A stretch of 38,302 nt of DNA from the NCBI GenBank assembly GCA_016201105.1, contig JACQDN010000039.1, forward strand, positions 1 to 38,302, written 5' to 3'. The notes beneath the pieces were generated by a model. That model was given only the letters and a program-made list of their open reading frames with translations, made no database searches and was not told where the DNA came from. Each line of letters starts with the position of its first letter. Positions within the stretch are counted from its first letter, which is position 1. Positions 16,427 through 24,131 of this stretch are shown here, one piece after another. This stretch comes from Pseudomonadota bacterium. GTDB lineage: Bacteria; Pseudomonadota; Alphaproteobacteria; Micropepsales; Micropepsaceae. The position numbers were made by a program, and so were the translations under genes.

Positions 16427-16456
16427 AACGAAGTTTCCGGAGATTCAAACTTCGTT
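16427..16456. promoter_or_regulatory. 10-bp perfect inverted repeat between two divergent kinase genes
   Basis: AACGAAGTTT and AAACTTCGTT, separated by 10 bases. It lies in the 5' leader of the DivJ-like gene. Nearby are TTAA-based boxes: TTAA-N7-TAAA at 16381-16395 and TTAA-N10-TTAAC at 16407-16425. The first differs by one base from the CtrA recognition form TTAA-N7-TTAA. It could be an operator or an mRNA hairpin. Confidence 0.45.
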
Positions 16457-16511
16457 AAGTTTGGCAACGCAGGATGCACCCATCACCAGCATCGACAAGA
16501 GCACGCGGTTA

Positions 16512-18239
16512 ATGGCGGTTAAGGGCAACATAATCGCAGCGCCGGGAACCGATTCCAACGCGCGCCGCCGCTTTGTCCTGGTGCAGGGCGGCAAGGCCGC
16601 AATCGGTGCCTGCCTCGCCGCCGCATTCGTGCTTCTCGTGGGCCGGCTCGACGTCGCCGAAGCCATTGCCGTGGTGGGCCTCGTCGCACCGGGAGCCATA
16701 GCCCTGCTCGGTTTCACCCGCATTTCGCTGCCCGCGCTGGAAACTGCGGCGCTCGGCGCATTCGCCGCGCTGATCGGCTATCTGGTTGCACTCACCGGCG
16801 GCATGAGTTCGCCGTTGATCGTGTGGTTTGCCTTGGTTCCCGCCGAGGCTGCCCTCGCCGGCGGCCGCCCCGCCGTGCTGCGCGCGGCAGCGGCGGCCGC
16901 CCTGGCGCTGCTCTCGGTCGCCGCGCTGCAGGCGCTCGGCATGCTGCCGGCATCGCGGCTGCTCCTGCCGATGTGGGAAATCTATGCCGGTTCCGCGCTC
17001 GCAGCCGTCGTGCAATCGGCGTTGGTTGCGGCCGCCGCGCAAGACCGCCAGCGCACCGCCGACATGGCCGCGGCGGAAGGCGCTGCCATGTATCGCTTCC
17101 TCGCCGACAACGCGATGGATCTGATCACCCGGCACAGCGCCGACGGGCGCATTCGTTTTGCCAGCCCGTCCTCGCTCGCCATGCTGGCCCGTGCTCCGGA
17201 ATCGTTGGTGGGGCTTGCGCCGTCCGCGCTTGTCCACGCCGACGATCTCAAGATCATGCAGGCCGCGTTCATGGAGGCGAGCTATTTCGGCCGCGCCGCC
17301 AATGCCGAAGTGCGCCTGAAGCGCGCCGACAATCGCTTTGTCTGGACGGAAATGCGCTGCCGTCCCGCCACGCCGGTGGACGGCAAGCCGGCCGACATCG
17401 TCGCCGTCACGCGCGACATCACCGAACGCAAGCGTCAGGAAATGGCTTTGATCGAGGCGCGCGACGCGGCGCAGGAAGCCTCCACCGCCAAGTCGCGCTT
17501 CCTGGCCAATATGAGTCATGAGCTGCGCACGCCGCTCAACGCCGTCATCGGTTTTTCCGAAGTGATGACGCACGAGATGTTCGGACCCGTGGGAAGCGCG
17601 CGTTACCTCGAATATGCCAAGCTCATTCATGAAAGCGGCAGTCATCTTCTGGAACTCATCAACGGCATTCTCGACATGTCGAAGATCGAGGCCGGCAAGT
17701 TCGAACTCTCCGAGGAACTCTTCGATCTCGAAGACGTCGGCGGCCAGGCGGTGCGCTTCGTGAAGATGCAGTCGGATCGCAAGGGCGTCGGCATCAAGCT
17801 TGCCATCGGCAAGGACGCCAAGACCGTGTTCGCCGACAAGCGCGCCCTGAAGCAGATGCTCATCAATCTCATCACCAACGGGGTCAAGTTCACCCCACGC
17901 GGCGGCGAGGTGCGGGTCAAGGCCTGGCGCGACGCAAGCGGTATCGCCGTTGCAGTGAGCGACACGGGCGTGGGAATTTCCGCCGCGGATCTGAAGCGCC
18001 TCGGCAAGCCGTTCGAGCAGGCGGAAGGCGCACTCACCCGCACCCAGGAAGGCACCGGCCTGGGTCTCGCGCTGGTCAAGGCGCTGGCGGCCATGCACGG
18101 CGGCGAGGCGAAAATCGAATCCACGCTTGGAGAAGGCACCACCGTCACGCTGCGCTTGCCTTACGCGGCCGTGGATGCCGAAGGCGCGCGCGTGGCGCCG
18201 GTGGAGCAGGCGGTGCGCACCTTGAAGGGCGCGGCTTAG
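16512..18239 (+). CDS. DivJ-like membrane sensor histidine kinase
   Basis: 575 residues from ATG 16512; TTG 16461 would add 17 residues, and neither has a good ribosome site. The N-terminal 180 residues hold about six hydrophobic helices, including a GGMSSPLIVWFALVPAEAAL stretch, then a PAS domain (about 195-310, ITRHSADGRIRFAS). The kinase core is of the PleC/DivJ/PdhS class: FLANMSHELRTPLNAVIGFS with His336 and the family-typical EVMTHEMFGPVG insertion; N box NLITNGVKF, G1 SDTGVGI, G2 GTGLGLALVKAL. In Caulobacter DivJ phosphorylates DivK and PleD at a cell pole to control the cell cycle. Topology and length (DivJ is about 597 residues) fit, but orthology is inferred. Confidence 0.8.
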   Translation: MAVKGNIIAAPGTDSNARRRFVLVQGGKAAIGACLAAAFVLLVGRLDVAEAIAVVGLVAPGAIALLGFTRISLPALETAALGAFAALIGYLVALTGGMSSPLIVWFALVPAEAALAGGRPAVLRAAAAAALALLSVAALQALGMLPASRLLLPMWEIYAGSALAAVVQSALVAAAAQDRQRTADMAAAEGAAMYRFLADNAMDLITRHSADGRIRFASPSSLAMLARAPESLVGLAPSALVHADDLKIMQAAFMEASYFGRAANAEVRLKRADNRFVWTEMRCRPATPVDGKPADIVAVTRDITERKRQEMALIEARDAAQEASTAKSRFLANMSHELRTPLNAVIGFSEVMTHEMFGPVGSARYLEYAKLIHESGSHLLELINGILDMSKIEAGKFELSEELFDLEDVGGQAVRFVKMQSDRKGVGIKLAIGKDAKTVFADKRALKQMLINLITNGVKFTPRGGEVRVKAWRDASGIAVAVSDTGVGISAADLKRLGKPFEQAEGALTRTQEGTGLGLALVKALAAMHGGEAKIESTLGEGTTVTLRLPYAAVDAEGARVAPVEQAVRTLKGAA

Positions 18240-18246
18240 CTGCGCG

Positions 18247-18307
18247 CGAGTAGCGAGTGGCGAATGGTGGGCTTGCTATTCGCTATTCGTACCTCACTAT
18301 TCGCCCT
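18247..18307. repeat. Short interspersed repeat built on GCGAATGGCGAAT/ATTCGCTATTCG
   Basis: Left part GAGTAGCGAGTGGCGAATGG and right part GCTATTCGCTATTCG pair to form a hairpin. Related sequence occurs at 28085-28166. It fills the gap between the DivJ-like gene and DUF1491 and ends 4 bases before the DUF1491 ATG. Confidence 0.65.
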
Positions 18308-18310
18308 ACC

Positions 18311-18646
18311 ATGCTTCCCCGCCTCAAAGCCGGAATCTTCGTCAGAGCCCTGATCCGCCGCGCCGAAGTGGCCGGGGCGCAGGCCTATATCGCGCGCATG
18401 GGTTCGGAAGAGGCCGGCGCCGTGATTCTCAAGATCGCTCGGCTCGACGGCACCTGCACCGTGCTCAATCAGGCGCGGCGCGGTAGCGAAGGCGATCTCG
18501 TCTGGATGAAGGCGCTCGGCGATTCCGCGAGTGACGCGGCGGCGGAGGCCTATTTCGAAAAGCAGATCAAGTTCGATCCCGATCTGTGGATCGTGGAAAT
18601 CGAAGACCGCGAAAGTCGTGCCTTCGTGGACGAACCGATCGTTTGA
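18311..18646 (+). CDS. DUF1491 family protein
   Basis: 111 residues. The whole family pattern is visible: MLPRLKAGIFVRALIRRAE at the start, GAVILKIARLDG in the middle, and the closing QIKFDPDLWIVEIEDRESR. DUF1491 proteins are small, cytosolic, restricted mainly to Alphaproteobacteria and have no established function. The ATG at 18311 is chosen because homologues start MLPRLK; an upstream in-frame start at 18257 would read through the repeat. No Shine-Dalgarno is present because the repeat ends 4 bases before the start, so expression may rely on coupling to the kinase gene upstream or on leaderless initiation. Confidence 0.88.
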   Translation: MLPRLKAGIFVRALIRRAEVAGAQAYIARMGSEEAGAVILKIARLDGTCTVLNQARRGSEGDLVWMKALGDSASDAAAEAYFEKQIKFDPDLWIVEIEDRESRAFVDEPIV

Positions 18647-18683
18647 ACCTAACGATTTCGCTTTGAGCTGAATCACCTGAACA

Positions 18684-18766
18684 CGTCATCGCCCGGCCTG
18701 TCCGGGCTACCCATCTTGTTTCGCGTCGAAGGAAAATGGATTGCCCGGACAAGCCGGGCAATGACG
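18684..18766. terminator. Long palindrome between convergent genes, probable bidirectional terminator
   Basis: CGTCATCGCCCGGCCTGTCC...(18684-18707) pairs with GCCCGGACAAGCCGGGCAAT...(18743-18766) in 22 of 24 positions around a 35-base loop. The CGTCAT-GCCCGG-CTTGTCCGGGC pattern is a familiar intergenic repeat of alphaproteobacteria. It lies between the DUF1491 gene and the convergent secreted-protein gene, where a transcript end is needed in both directions. Confidence 0.6.
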
Positions 18767-18800
18767 AATTTGGAGTGGGTAGTCCCAAACCAACACCACT

Positions 18801-19364
18801 CTACTCCGTGATCTCCGCCGTGAAACTCCCGCCGATCCAGGCGCTCGCGTCTTCGGAGGTGCAGAGATAGACGCTGCCTTCGATCGTGTTGCCCTTGCGC
18901 TGCCCGAAATGCAGCTGCAGCGAGTGCGCTTCGGTCATCACAGAGTCGATATGCGTGTCGCTGGCATCGTCGGCGAACGACCAGCCCTGGACTTCCGGCA
19001 ATCCTTCGGAGGCTTTGGGCTGCGCGTCGATATCGCCCGGCACTTCGCGGAACGTGCGCCCGTCCGGTTTCTTGCCCTTGGCCACCAGAAACGTCACGTC
19101 CGCCATGGCCTCATCCAGGTCGCCTTCGGGCTTGGAGAACTTCAGCGTCCAGTCGTTGAACTTGTCGTCGCCCATCTCCATGCCGCCGGAAATCCGCAAC
19201 GTCGCTTTCTCGGGAACGAAGACGCGATGGGCGATTTCGCCCTTGGCAGAGCCGGGAGGGACGGGCCCTTTGCTGCAATCGGCCGCAATGCCGGCGGCAA
19301 GAGCAGGCGTCGCGATGACGAGCGCGAATGCCGTCATGCCCACGCCAAGAGTGTCGAACCTCAT
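18801..19364 (-). CDS. Secreted hypothetical protein
   Basis: 187 residues from the ATG that follows GGAGG (an upstream in-frame start at 19388 adds 8 residues). Signal peptide about 1-23, cleaved after TPALA. The mature protein is beta-rich with an N-terminal cysteine (AADCSKG) and a C-terminal one (SVYLCTSED), which could form one disulphide. Segments such as DVTFLVAKGKKPDGRTFRE and HSLQLHFGQRKGNTIEGSVY suggest a beta-sandwich. The family is not recognised. It probably acts in the periplasm or outside the cell. Confidence 0.75.
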   Translation of the reverse strand: MRFDTLGVGMTAFALVIATPALAAGIAADCSKGPVPPGSAKGEIAHRVFVPEKATLRISGGMEMGDDKFNDWTLKFSKPEGDLDEAMADVTFLVAKGKKPDGRTFREVPGDIDAQPKASEGLPEVQGWSFADDASDTHIDSVMTEAHSLQLHFGQRKGNTIEGSVYLCTSEDASAWIGGSFTAEITE

Positions 19365-19524
19365 GAGGCCTCCAAAGGTCGGTTTCAAGCAATCTTATCA
19401 GCATTCCCGCTCGTGGGTGACCGCGAAAGGATGTTCCGATAAAGTCCCCCATCGAGCGCGCCGATCCCCGTTCTGCCGATAGGTCCCGCTTCGCAGGGTT
19501 GTCTCCGTTTTTGGGATCGATTCC

Positions 19525-19980
19525 GTGCACATCGTCGAAATTACGCGAAACAAAGGCGCCGCCTGCGCGGATATTCTGGCCGCGCTGCCGCACTGGTTCG
19601 GCATTGCCGAATCGACCGCGGCCTATGTCCGCGACGTGGAAGCCATGCCCATGTTCGGCGCGGAAGAGAACGGCGCTGTCGTGGGCTTTGTCGCGCTCAA
19701 ACTGCACACGCCCTTCGCCGCCGAGATCCACGTGCTCGGCGTGGTGCCGGATTTTCACCGCCGGGGTTTGGGCCGGGCCCTCGTTCTTCGCGCCGAGGAT
19801 TTTCTGCGCGAGCGCGCGATCCGCTTTTTCACGGTGAAGACGCTCTCGCCCGCCGATCCCGATCCAAGCTATGCCGCGACGCGCGCATTTTATGCTGCGC
19901 TTGGTTTCGTGCCGCTTGAGGAGTTTCCCACGCTGTGGAGCGCACAGAACCCGGCGTTGATGATGATCAAAGTCCTTTGA
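19525..19980 (+). CDS. GNAT-family N-acetyltransferase
   Basis: 151 residues, GTG start. The acetyl-CoA-binding motif A is clear: VLGVVPDFHRRGLGRALV, with the RxxGxG/A pyrophosphate loop as RRGLGR. Motif B follows (ATRAFYAALGFVPLEEFPTLW). The family transfers an acetyl group from acetyl-CoA to an amine on a small molecule or protein; the substrate here is unknown. It is divergent from the secreted-protein gene, with a 160-base gap that presumably carries both promoters. Confidence 0.88.
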   Translation: MHIVEITRNKGAACADILAALPHWFGIAESTAAYVRDVEAMPMFGAEENGAVVGFVALKLHTPFAAEIHVLGVVPDFHRRGLGRALVLRAEDFLRERAIRFFTVKTLSPADPDPSYAATRAFYAALGFVPLEEFPTLWSAQNPALMMIKVL

Positions 19981-19995
19981 CGCGGTCAGTCTCTC

Positions 19996-20181
19996 TCACA
20001 GGAGTTGCATGAGCGCACTCCACAGCGCCTGACCGATTGCGTCGATCCATTCCGATCCGGCGCTCAAGGCGTGGCGCATCAAGGCTGTCAATTCCCCGTC
20101 CGAGCCCACGACATGCGCAATCCCCAATATCGTCGCGCTCACGATCGTCACGCCCGTCAGAAACGGTATCGCTGTTCGCAT
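19996..20181 (-). CDS. Small membrane protein, hypothetical
   Basis: 61 residues with one N-terminal hydrophobic helix (AIPFLTGVTIVSATILGIAHVV) followed by an amphipathic C-terminal helix (EWIDAIGQALWSALMQLL). A GAGAAG ribosome site lies 6 bases before the ATG. It is convergent with the GNAT gene, 15 bases apart. Family unknown. The 295 bases from here to the next gene hold nothing I can support. Confidence 0.45.
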   Translation of the reverse strand: MRTAIPFLTGVTIVSATILGIAHVVGSDGELTALMRHALSAGSEWIDAIGQALWSALMQLL

Positions 20182-20476
20182 CGCGTCTTCTCGCCGCGAA
20201 GCCCCGACTTCGTCATCTCCCTTGTTTCACCCGCGATACTACGTGGGATGTTTTGAAGAAGCTCTGACGGCGCCTGTGCGGATTGATTCAAACCGCGCGC
20301 AGTCCTCATCTCGCGGAACGAACATGAACGGCGAAACCCGTCTTCCGCGCCGGTCTTGAAAAACCCGGCGTCGCTTCTGCCGTGGGTCCAGAAAGTTTTA
20401 AGCAATAAGAACCGGCGGAGTCGGGCTGTTAAACTGCCCAAACGAATCGCCGAGCCAAACCATTGCCGAGAAGGCC

Positions 20477-21106
20477 ATGACCACGACTTACAACCGCATC
20501 GCCGGCCAAAACCTGGATCGCCTCGCCGCGTTGTCCGATGGCGTATTTGCCGTCGCCATGACGCTGCTGGTGCTGGATTTGCGCACGCCCGCGGCCGCGG
20601 CCATCCACAGCGAGGGCCAGCTCTGGGCCGCGATCCAACATATCGCGCCGAAGCTGCTTACCTATCTCATGAGTTTTTTGACGCTGGGCATCTTCTGGGT
20701 CGGCCAGCAAACGCATCATAGTTTCCTCTCGCGCAGCGACCGCGCCTATAGCTGGATCAATATTGTCTTCCTGATGTTGATCTGCCTTGTGCCGTTCTCC
20801 ACCGCGCTGCTTTCCGAGTTCATCGATTATCGTCTCGCGCTCGTTTTGTATTGGCTCAACATCCTGGCCATCGGCCTTGCACTGGCCGCAGCTTCGTACC
20901 GTGCCCGCAATTTCGGATTGGTCAAAAAGGACATGCCGCCGGATTTCGAAAGCGCGGTCATGCGCCGCATCGTCGGCGGCCAGGTGCTCTACGCGTTCGG
21001 CGCGGCGCTCTGCGTGTTCTCGCCCTATTGGAGCATCGGCTTCATCGTCGCCGTGCAGCTGATGTTCGCCATCGGCCCGCGCTTCAAGCCGTTTTCTTGG
21101 ATTTGA
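20477..21106 (+). CDS. TMEM175-type (DUF1211) potassium channel protein
   Basis: 209 residues with six membrane helices. The defining motif lies at about 15-35: RLAALSDGVFAVAMTLLVLD, matching the RxxxFSDGVFAIxxTLLVLD signature of bacterial TMEM175 channels. In these proteins helix 1 lines the pore and selects K+ with a ring of hydrophobic residues. Bacterial members form tetramers of one 6-helix unit. A GAGAAGG ribosome-like sequence is just before the ATG. It stands alone. Family assignment is confident, ion selectivity is inferred. Confidence 0.88.
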   Translation: MTTTYNRIAGQNLDRLAALSDGVFAVAMTLLVLDLRTPAAAAIHSEGQLWAAIQHIAPKLLTYLMSFLTLGIFWVGQQTHHSFLSRSDRAYSWINIVFLMLICLVPFSTALLSEFIDYRLALVLYWLNILAIGLALAAASYRARNFGLVKKDMPPDFESAVMRRIVGGQVLYAFGAALCVFSPYWSIGFIVAVQLMFAIGPRFKPFSWI

Positions 21107-21212
21107 GCTATCCCGGTCAAGCGTGGATTAATCCGCTACTACCGAGCGAATATCTAGCTGGCGCGATTCAACAGATATGCTATTTTGCTTTTCGGCATAA
21201 GCGACAAAGCCA

Positions 21213-21434
21213 ATGAAGCACGAACGCATCGAGATCAATCCTGAAGTGATGGTCGGCAAGCCGGTTGTCAAAGGCACGCGGCTGACGGTGGAGTTCATCC
21301 TTCGCAAGCTTGGAGCCGGGATGACCGAAGATCAGATCATCGCGGATCATCCACGGTTGACTCATGAAGACATTCACGTCGCACTCGCATTTGCTGCCGA
21401 CTATATGCGCAACGACGAAGTCATCTACGGCTGA
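21213..21434 (+). CDS. DUF433 family protein (VapB45-like antitoxin)
   Basis: 73 residues covering the complete DUF433 domain: RIEINPEVMVGKPVVKGTRL, then TVEFILRKLGAGMTEDQIIA and a helical end (HPRLTHEDIHVALAFAADY). The fold is a winged helix. Members of this type are antitoxins for PIN-like DUF5615 toxins encoded immediately downstream. Here the expected partner survives only as a short fragment (21456-21563), so this gene is an orphan antitoxin. The leader is A+T-rich relative to neighbours. Confidence 0.85.
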   Translation: MKHERIEINPEVMVGKPVVKGTRLTVEFILRKLGAGMTEDQIIADHPRLTHEDIHVALAFAADYMRNDEVIYG

Positions 21435-21455
21435 CTCTGTCCTTCATGCCTTCTA

Positions 21456-21563
21456 TGGCCGCGATTGCAGCAGGCTATCGAACGTTACGGCGATTCACTA
21501 TTCGGCCAGCTCACCGTAGTTGAGGAAACTCGCTTTCGCGCGTATCTGTTAAATAGGGAGTAG
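21456..21563 (+). pseudogene. Remnant of a DUF5615/PIN-like toxin (C-terminus only)
   Basis: Reading from about 21456 in one frame gives RLQQAIERYGDSLFGQLTVV followed by EETRFRAYLL and a stop at 21561-21563. This is the closing helix and strand of DUF5615 toxins, which typically end ...AALERLxxELLxGxLVVVExxRxRxRxL. The N-terminal four fifths, with the acidic PIN-type catalytic residues, are missing; only about 20 bases separate the antitoxin stop from this fragment. The toxin was therefore lost by an internal deletion. Confidence 0.6.
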
Positions 21564-21730
21564 CCGCGGCGCTTCGTCTGCGTGGATGGCTACGCGCTCT
21601 TAGCCACGCTGAACGTGCCCGCCGGCCAGTTTCCACCGGACGCGCAACAAGGTGATTCTGCCCGGCAGCATGGCGCCCTTGAAGGTCGAACTTGAACCGC
21701 CAGTCGCCCCCTGCTACTCCCCGCCGCCTT

Positions 21731-23362
21731 ATGAACGACGCAACCACAAGCCAAACCGGAACGCCCGCCGCGGAGGCCGCGCCCAATTCTCCCGCCGCGC
21801 AGGCGGCGAGAAGGCGCACGTTTGCCATCATTTCGCACCCAGACGCCGGCAAAACGACGCTCACCGAGCACCTTTTGCTGCTAGGCGGCGCCATCCGCGC
21901 GGCGGGGCAGGTCAAGGCGCGCGGCGAGGCCAGGCGCGCGAAATCGGACTGGATGCGCATCGAGCAGGAGCGCGGCATCTCGGTCACCTCCGCGGTGATG
22001 ACGTTCGAATATGCGGACGCGATCTTCAATCTGCTGGACACGCCGGGCCATGAGGATTTCTCGGAAGACACCTATCGCACGCTCACCGCGGCCGACAGCG
22101 CGGTGATGGTGATTGACGCCGCCAAAGGCATCGAAAACCAGACCCGCAAGCTGTTCGAAGTCTGCCGTTTGCGTGACATCCCCATCGTCACCTTCATCAA
22201 CAAGATGGACCGTGAGGCGCGCGATCCCCTGGAACTGATCGACGAAATCGCCGATCAGCTTCAGCTCGAATGCGCGCCCATGATGTGGCCAGCCGGCATG
22301 GGCCTCAACTTCAAGGGCGCGCTCGATCTCTACAAGGACGAGTTCGTCGTCTTCGGGCGCGACGGCAAACACGGCGAGCGCATCGGCGGCAACGCCATGC
22401 GCGAATTCCTCCCCGCCGATATCTTCGCCAAGCTCGAAGAGGAAGCCGAGCTGGCGCAAGCCGGGCTGCCGCATTTCGCCGCTCACCGCTTTCATGAAGG
22501 TCATTTGACACCGGTCTATTTCGGCTCGGCGCTCAAGAATTTCGGCGTCAGGGAATTGATCGGCGCACTGGCCGAATTCGCGCCGCCGCCGCGCACCCAG
22601 GCCGCCAAAGGCCGCGAGATCGCACCCGGCGAAGAGGAAGTCACCGGCTTCGTCTTCAAGGTGCAGGCCAACATGGATCCCAACCACCGCGACCGGGTCG
22701 CCTTCTTGCGCCTTTGCTCGGGCCGTTTCCGCCGCGGCATGAAACTCAAGCAGTCGGGCACCGGCAAGACGCTGGGCGTGCACAACCCCATCCTCTTCTT
22801 CGCGCAGGAACGCGAGACGGTGGACGAGGCGTTTCCCGGCGACATCATCGGCATTCCCAATCACGGCGTCCTGCGCGTCGGCGATACGCTTTCGGAATCG
22901 GGCGAGGTCGTCTTCACCGGCATTCCCAATTTCGCGCCGGAAATCCTGCGCCGCGTGCGCCTCGGCGATCCCATGAAGCAGAAACACCTGACGCGCGCGC
23001 TGGAAAGCCTCGCCGAGGAAGGTGTGACGCAGGTGTTCAAACCGATGCTGGGCGCCAATTGGGTGGTGGGTGTCGTCGGCAACCTGCAGCTGGACGTGCT
23101 CAAGGCCCGCTTGCGCGACGAATACGGCCTGGAGGCCGAGCTGGAGCCGTCGCCTTACGACACTGCGCGCTGGGTCTCTGGCGCCGAAGACGATATCGAG
23201 AAACTGACTACCACCTATCGCAACCAGCTGGCGCAGGATCGCGATGGCGCGCCAGTGTTCCTGGCCAAAAGCGCCTGGGAGCTCGGCTACGTCGCCGATA
23301 AATTCCCCAAGATCAAATTCGCCAAAACCCGCGAACGCGCGGATGTGCATTCGGAAGAGTGA
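21731..23362 (+). CDS. prfC: Peptide chain release factor 3 (RF3)
   Basis: 543 residues. The translational GTPase core is complete: G1 SHPDAGKTTLTEHL at 35-48, switch region EQERGISVTSAVMTF, G3 LLDTPGHEDFSEDTYR, G4 FINKMDREARDP. RF3-specific sequence follows (FVFKVQANMDPNHRDRVAFL; GDIIGIPNHGVLRVGDTL; the C-terminal VVGVVGNLQLDVLKARL). RF3 is a cytosolic GTPase that removes RF1/RF2 from the ribosome after peptide release. The ATG at 21731 gives a normal-length protein with a short Ala/Pro-rich tail at the N-terminus; TTG at 21692 would add 13 residues. It is monocistronic and convergent with the TonB-like gene, 25 bases apart. Confidence 0.95.
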   Translation: MNDATTSQTGTPAAEAAPNSPAAQAARRRTFAIISHPDAGKTTLTEHLLLLGGAIRAAGQVKARGEARRAKSDWMRIEQERGISVTSAVMTFEYADAIFNLLDTPGHEDFSEDTYRTLTAADSAVMVIDAAKGIENQTRKLFEVCRLRDIPIVTFINKMDREARDPLELIDEIADQLQLECAPMMWPAGMGLNFKGALDLYKDEFVVFGRDGKHGERIGGNAMREFLPADIFAKLEEEAELAQAGLPHFAAHRFHEGHLTPVYFGSALKNFGVRELIGALAEFAPPPRTQAAKGREIAPGEEEVTGFVFKVQANMDPNHRDRVAFLRLCSGRFRRGMKLKQSGTGKTLGVHNPILFFAQERETVDEAFPGDIIGIPNHGVLRVGDTLSESGEVVFTGIPNFAPEILRRVRLGDPMKQKHLTRALESLAEEGVTQVFKPMLGANWVVGVVGNLQLDVLKARLRDEYGLEAELEPSPYDTARWVSGAEDDIEKLTTTYRNQLAQDRDGAPVFLAKSAWELGYVADKFPKIKFAKTRERADVHSEE

Positions 23363-23387
23363 TCTTCGTATGCAAGCAATGAGACAG

Positions 23388-24131
23388 TCAGTGCTCCGAC
23401 CCCGTCAAAGACCAGACGATCATCAGCGGAATAATCGTCTTCACTTTTTCGCCTGACAGTTTTGCAGCTTCCAGCTTCCAACGCGTTGCGGCGATGTTCA
23501 TCGCGGCGCTATCGAGATCGGCAAAACCACTGGATCTTATCATTGCGCCGTTTATGACGGTTCCAGTTTCATCGACAAGCAAGAAGATGAGAGTTGTTCC
23601 TTGTTCGTTGCGCTCATAGGCGCCGGGCGGATAGTCGGCCTTGCTCATCGAAATGAAATTTGTTGTCGCTCTGGCTTCGTCGGCAACGTCACCCGTCAGT
23701 TTCCAGATGATGCGCATTTCTTTGGTACAGGCAGCAGGCTTTCCATCCAATGTCGCCGGAGAATAACGCCAGGACTTGACACCCTCGAGCGAGGCATCGT
23801 CGAGGCGCGGATATCCGCTCGAAGTTTCCACACGAGCATCTGTTACGTTTCCGTCTGTGCCGATGGTAACCCTCAAGATCGTCGCGCCCTCCTCGCCCAG
23901 TGCGACGGAGATGAGTGGATACGTTTCTTCTCCCATCGTCTGTGTCGTCAACGCTTTTGGCGCCGTGAGCGTCGAGCTGCGACATTCCGGCAAGGCGGCG
24001 GACTGAGAAGCGATGGGCGCGGCCAAACTGACGCAAGGAAGAACCAACACGGCGCATATCGGCCCAAACAAGAGCGCCCGGAGGATCGTATCCAAAGCCA
24101 CCTCTCCCGTGTTCGTACGTGCAAATCTCAT
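23388..24131 (-). CDS. Periplasmic protein with two TonB C-terminal-like domains
   Basis: 247 residues. After an N-terminal hydrophobic segment (about 15-38, probable signal peptide or anchor) come two TonB-C-like units. The first (about 70-147) reads ATILRVTIGTDGNVTDARVE, then SSGYPRLDDASLEGVKSWRY. The second (about 160-240) reads GTTLIFLLVDETGTVINGAM, then RSSGFADLDSAAMNIAATRW. In TonB this domain touches the plug of outer-membrane transporters and follows a proline-rich linker. No such linker is present and two domains are fused, so energy transduction is not assured. Its ATG overlaps the stop of the transglutaminase-like gene by 4 bases, so the two are co-translated. Confidence 0.82.
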   Translation of the reverse strand: MRFARTNTGEVALDTILRALLFGPICAVLVLPCVSLAAPIASQSAALPECRSSTLTAPKALTTQTMGEETYPLISVALGEEGATILRVTIGTDGNVTDARVETSSGYPRLDDASLEGVKSWRYSPATLDGKPAACTKEMRIIWKLTGDVADEARATTNFISMSKADYPPGAYERNEQGTTLIFLLVDETGTVINGAMIRSSGFADLDSAAMNIAATRWKLEAAKLSGEKVKTIIPLMIVWSLTGSEH

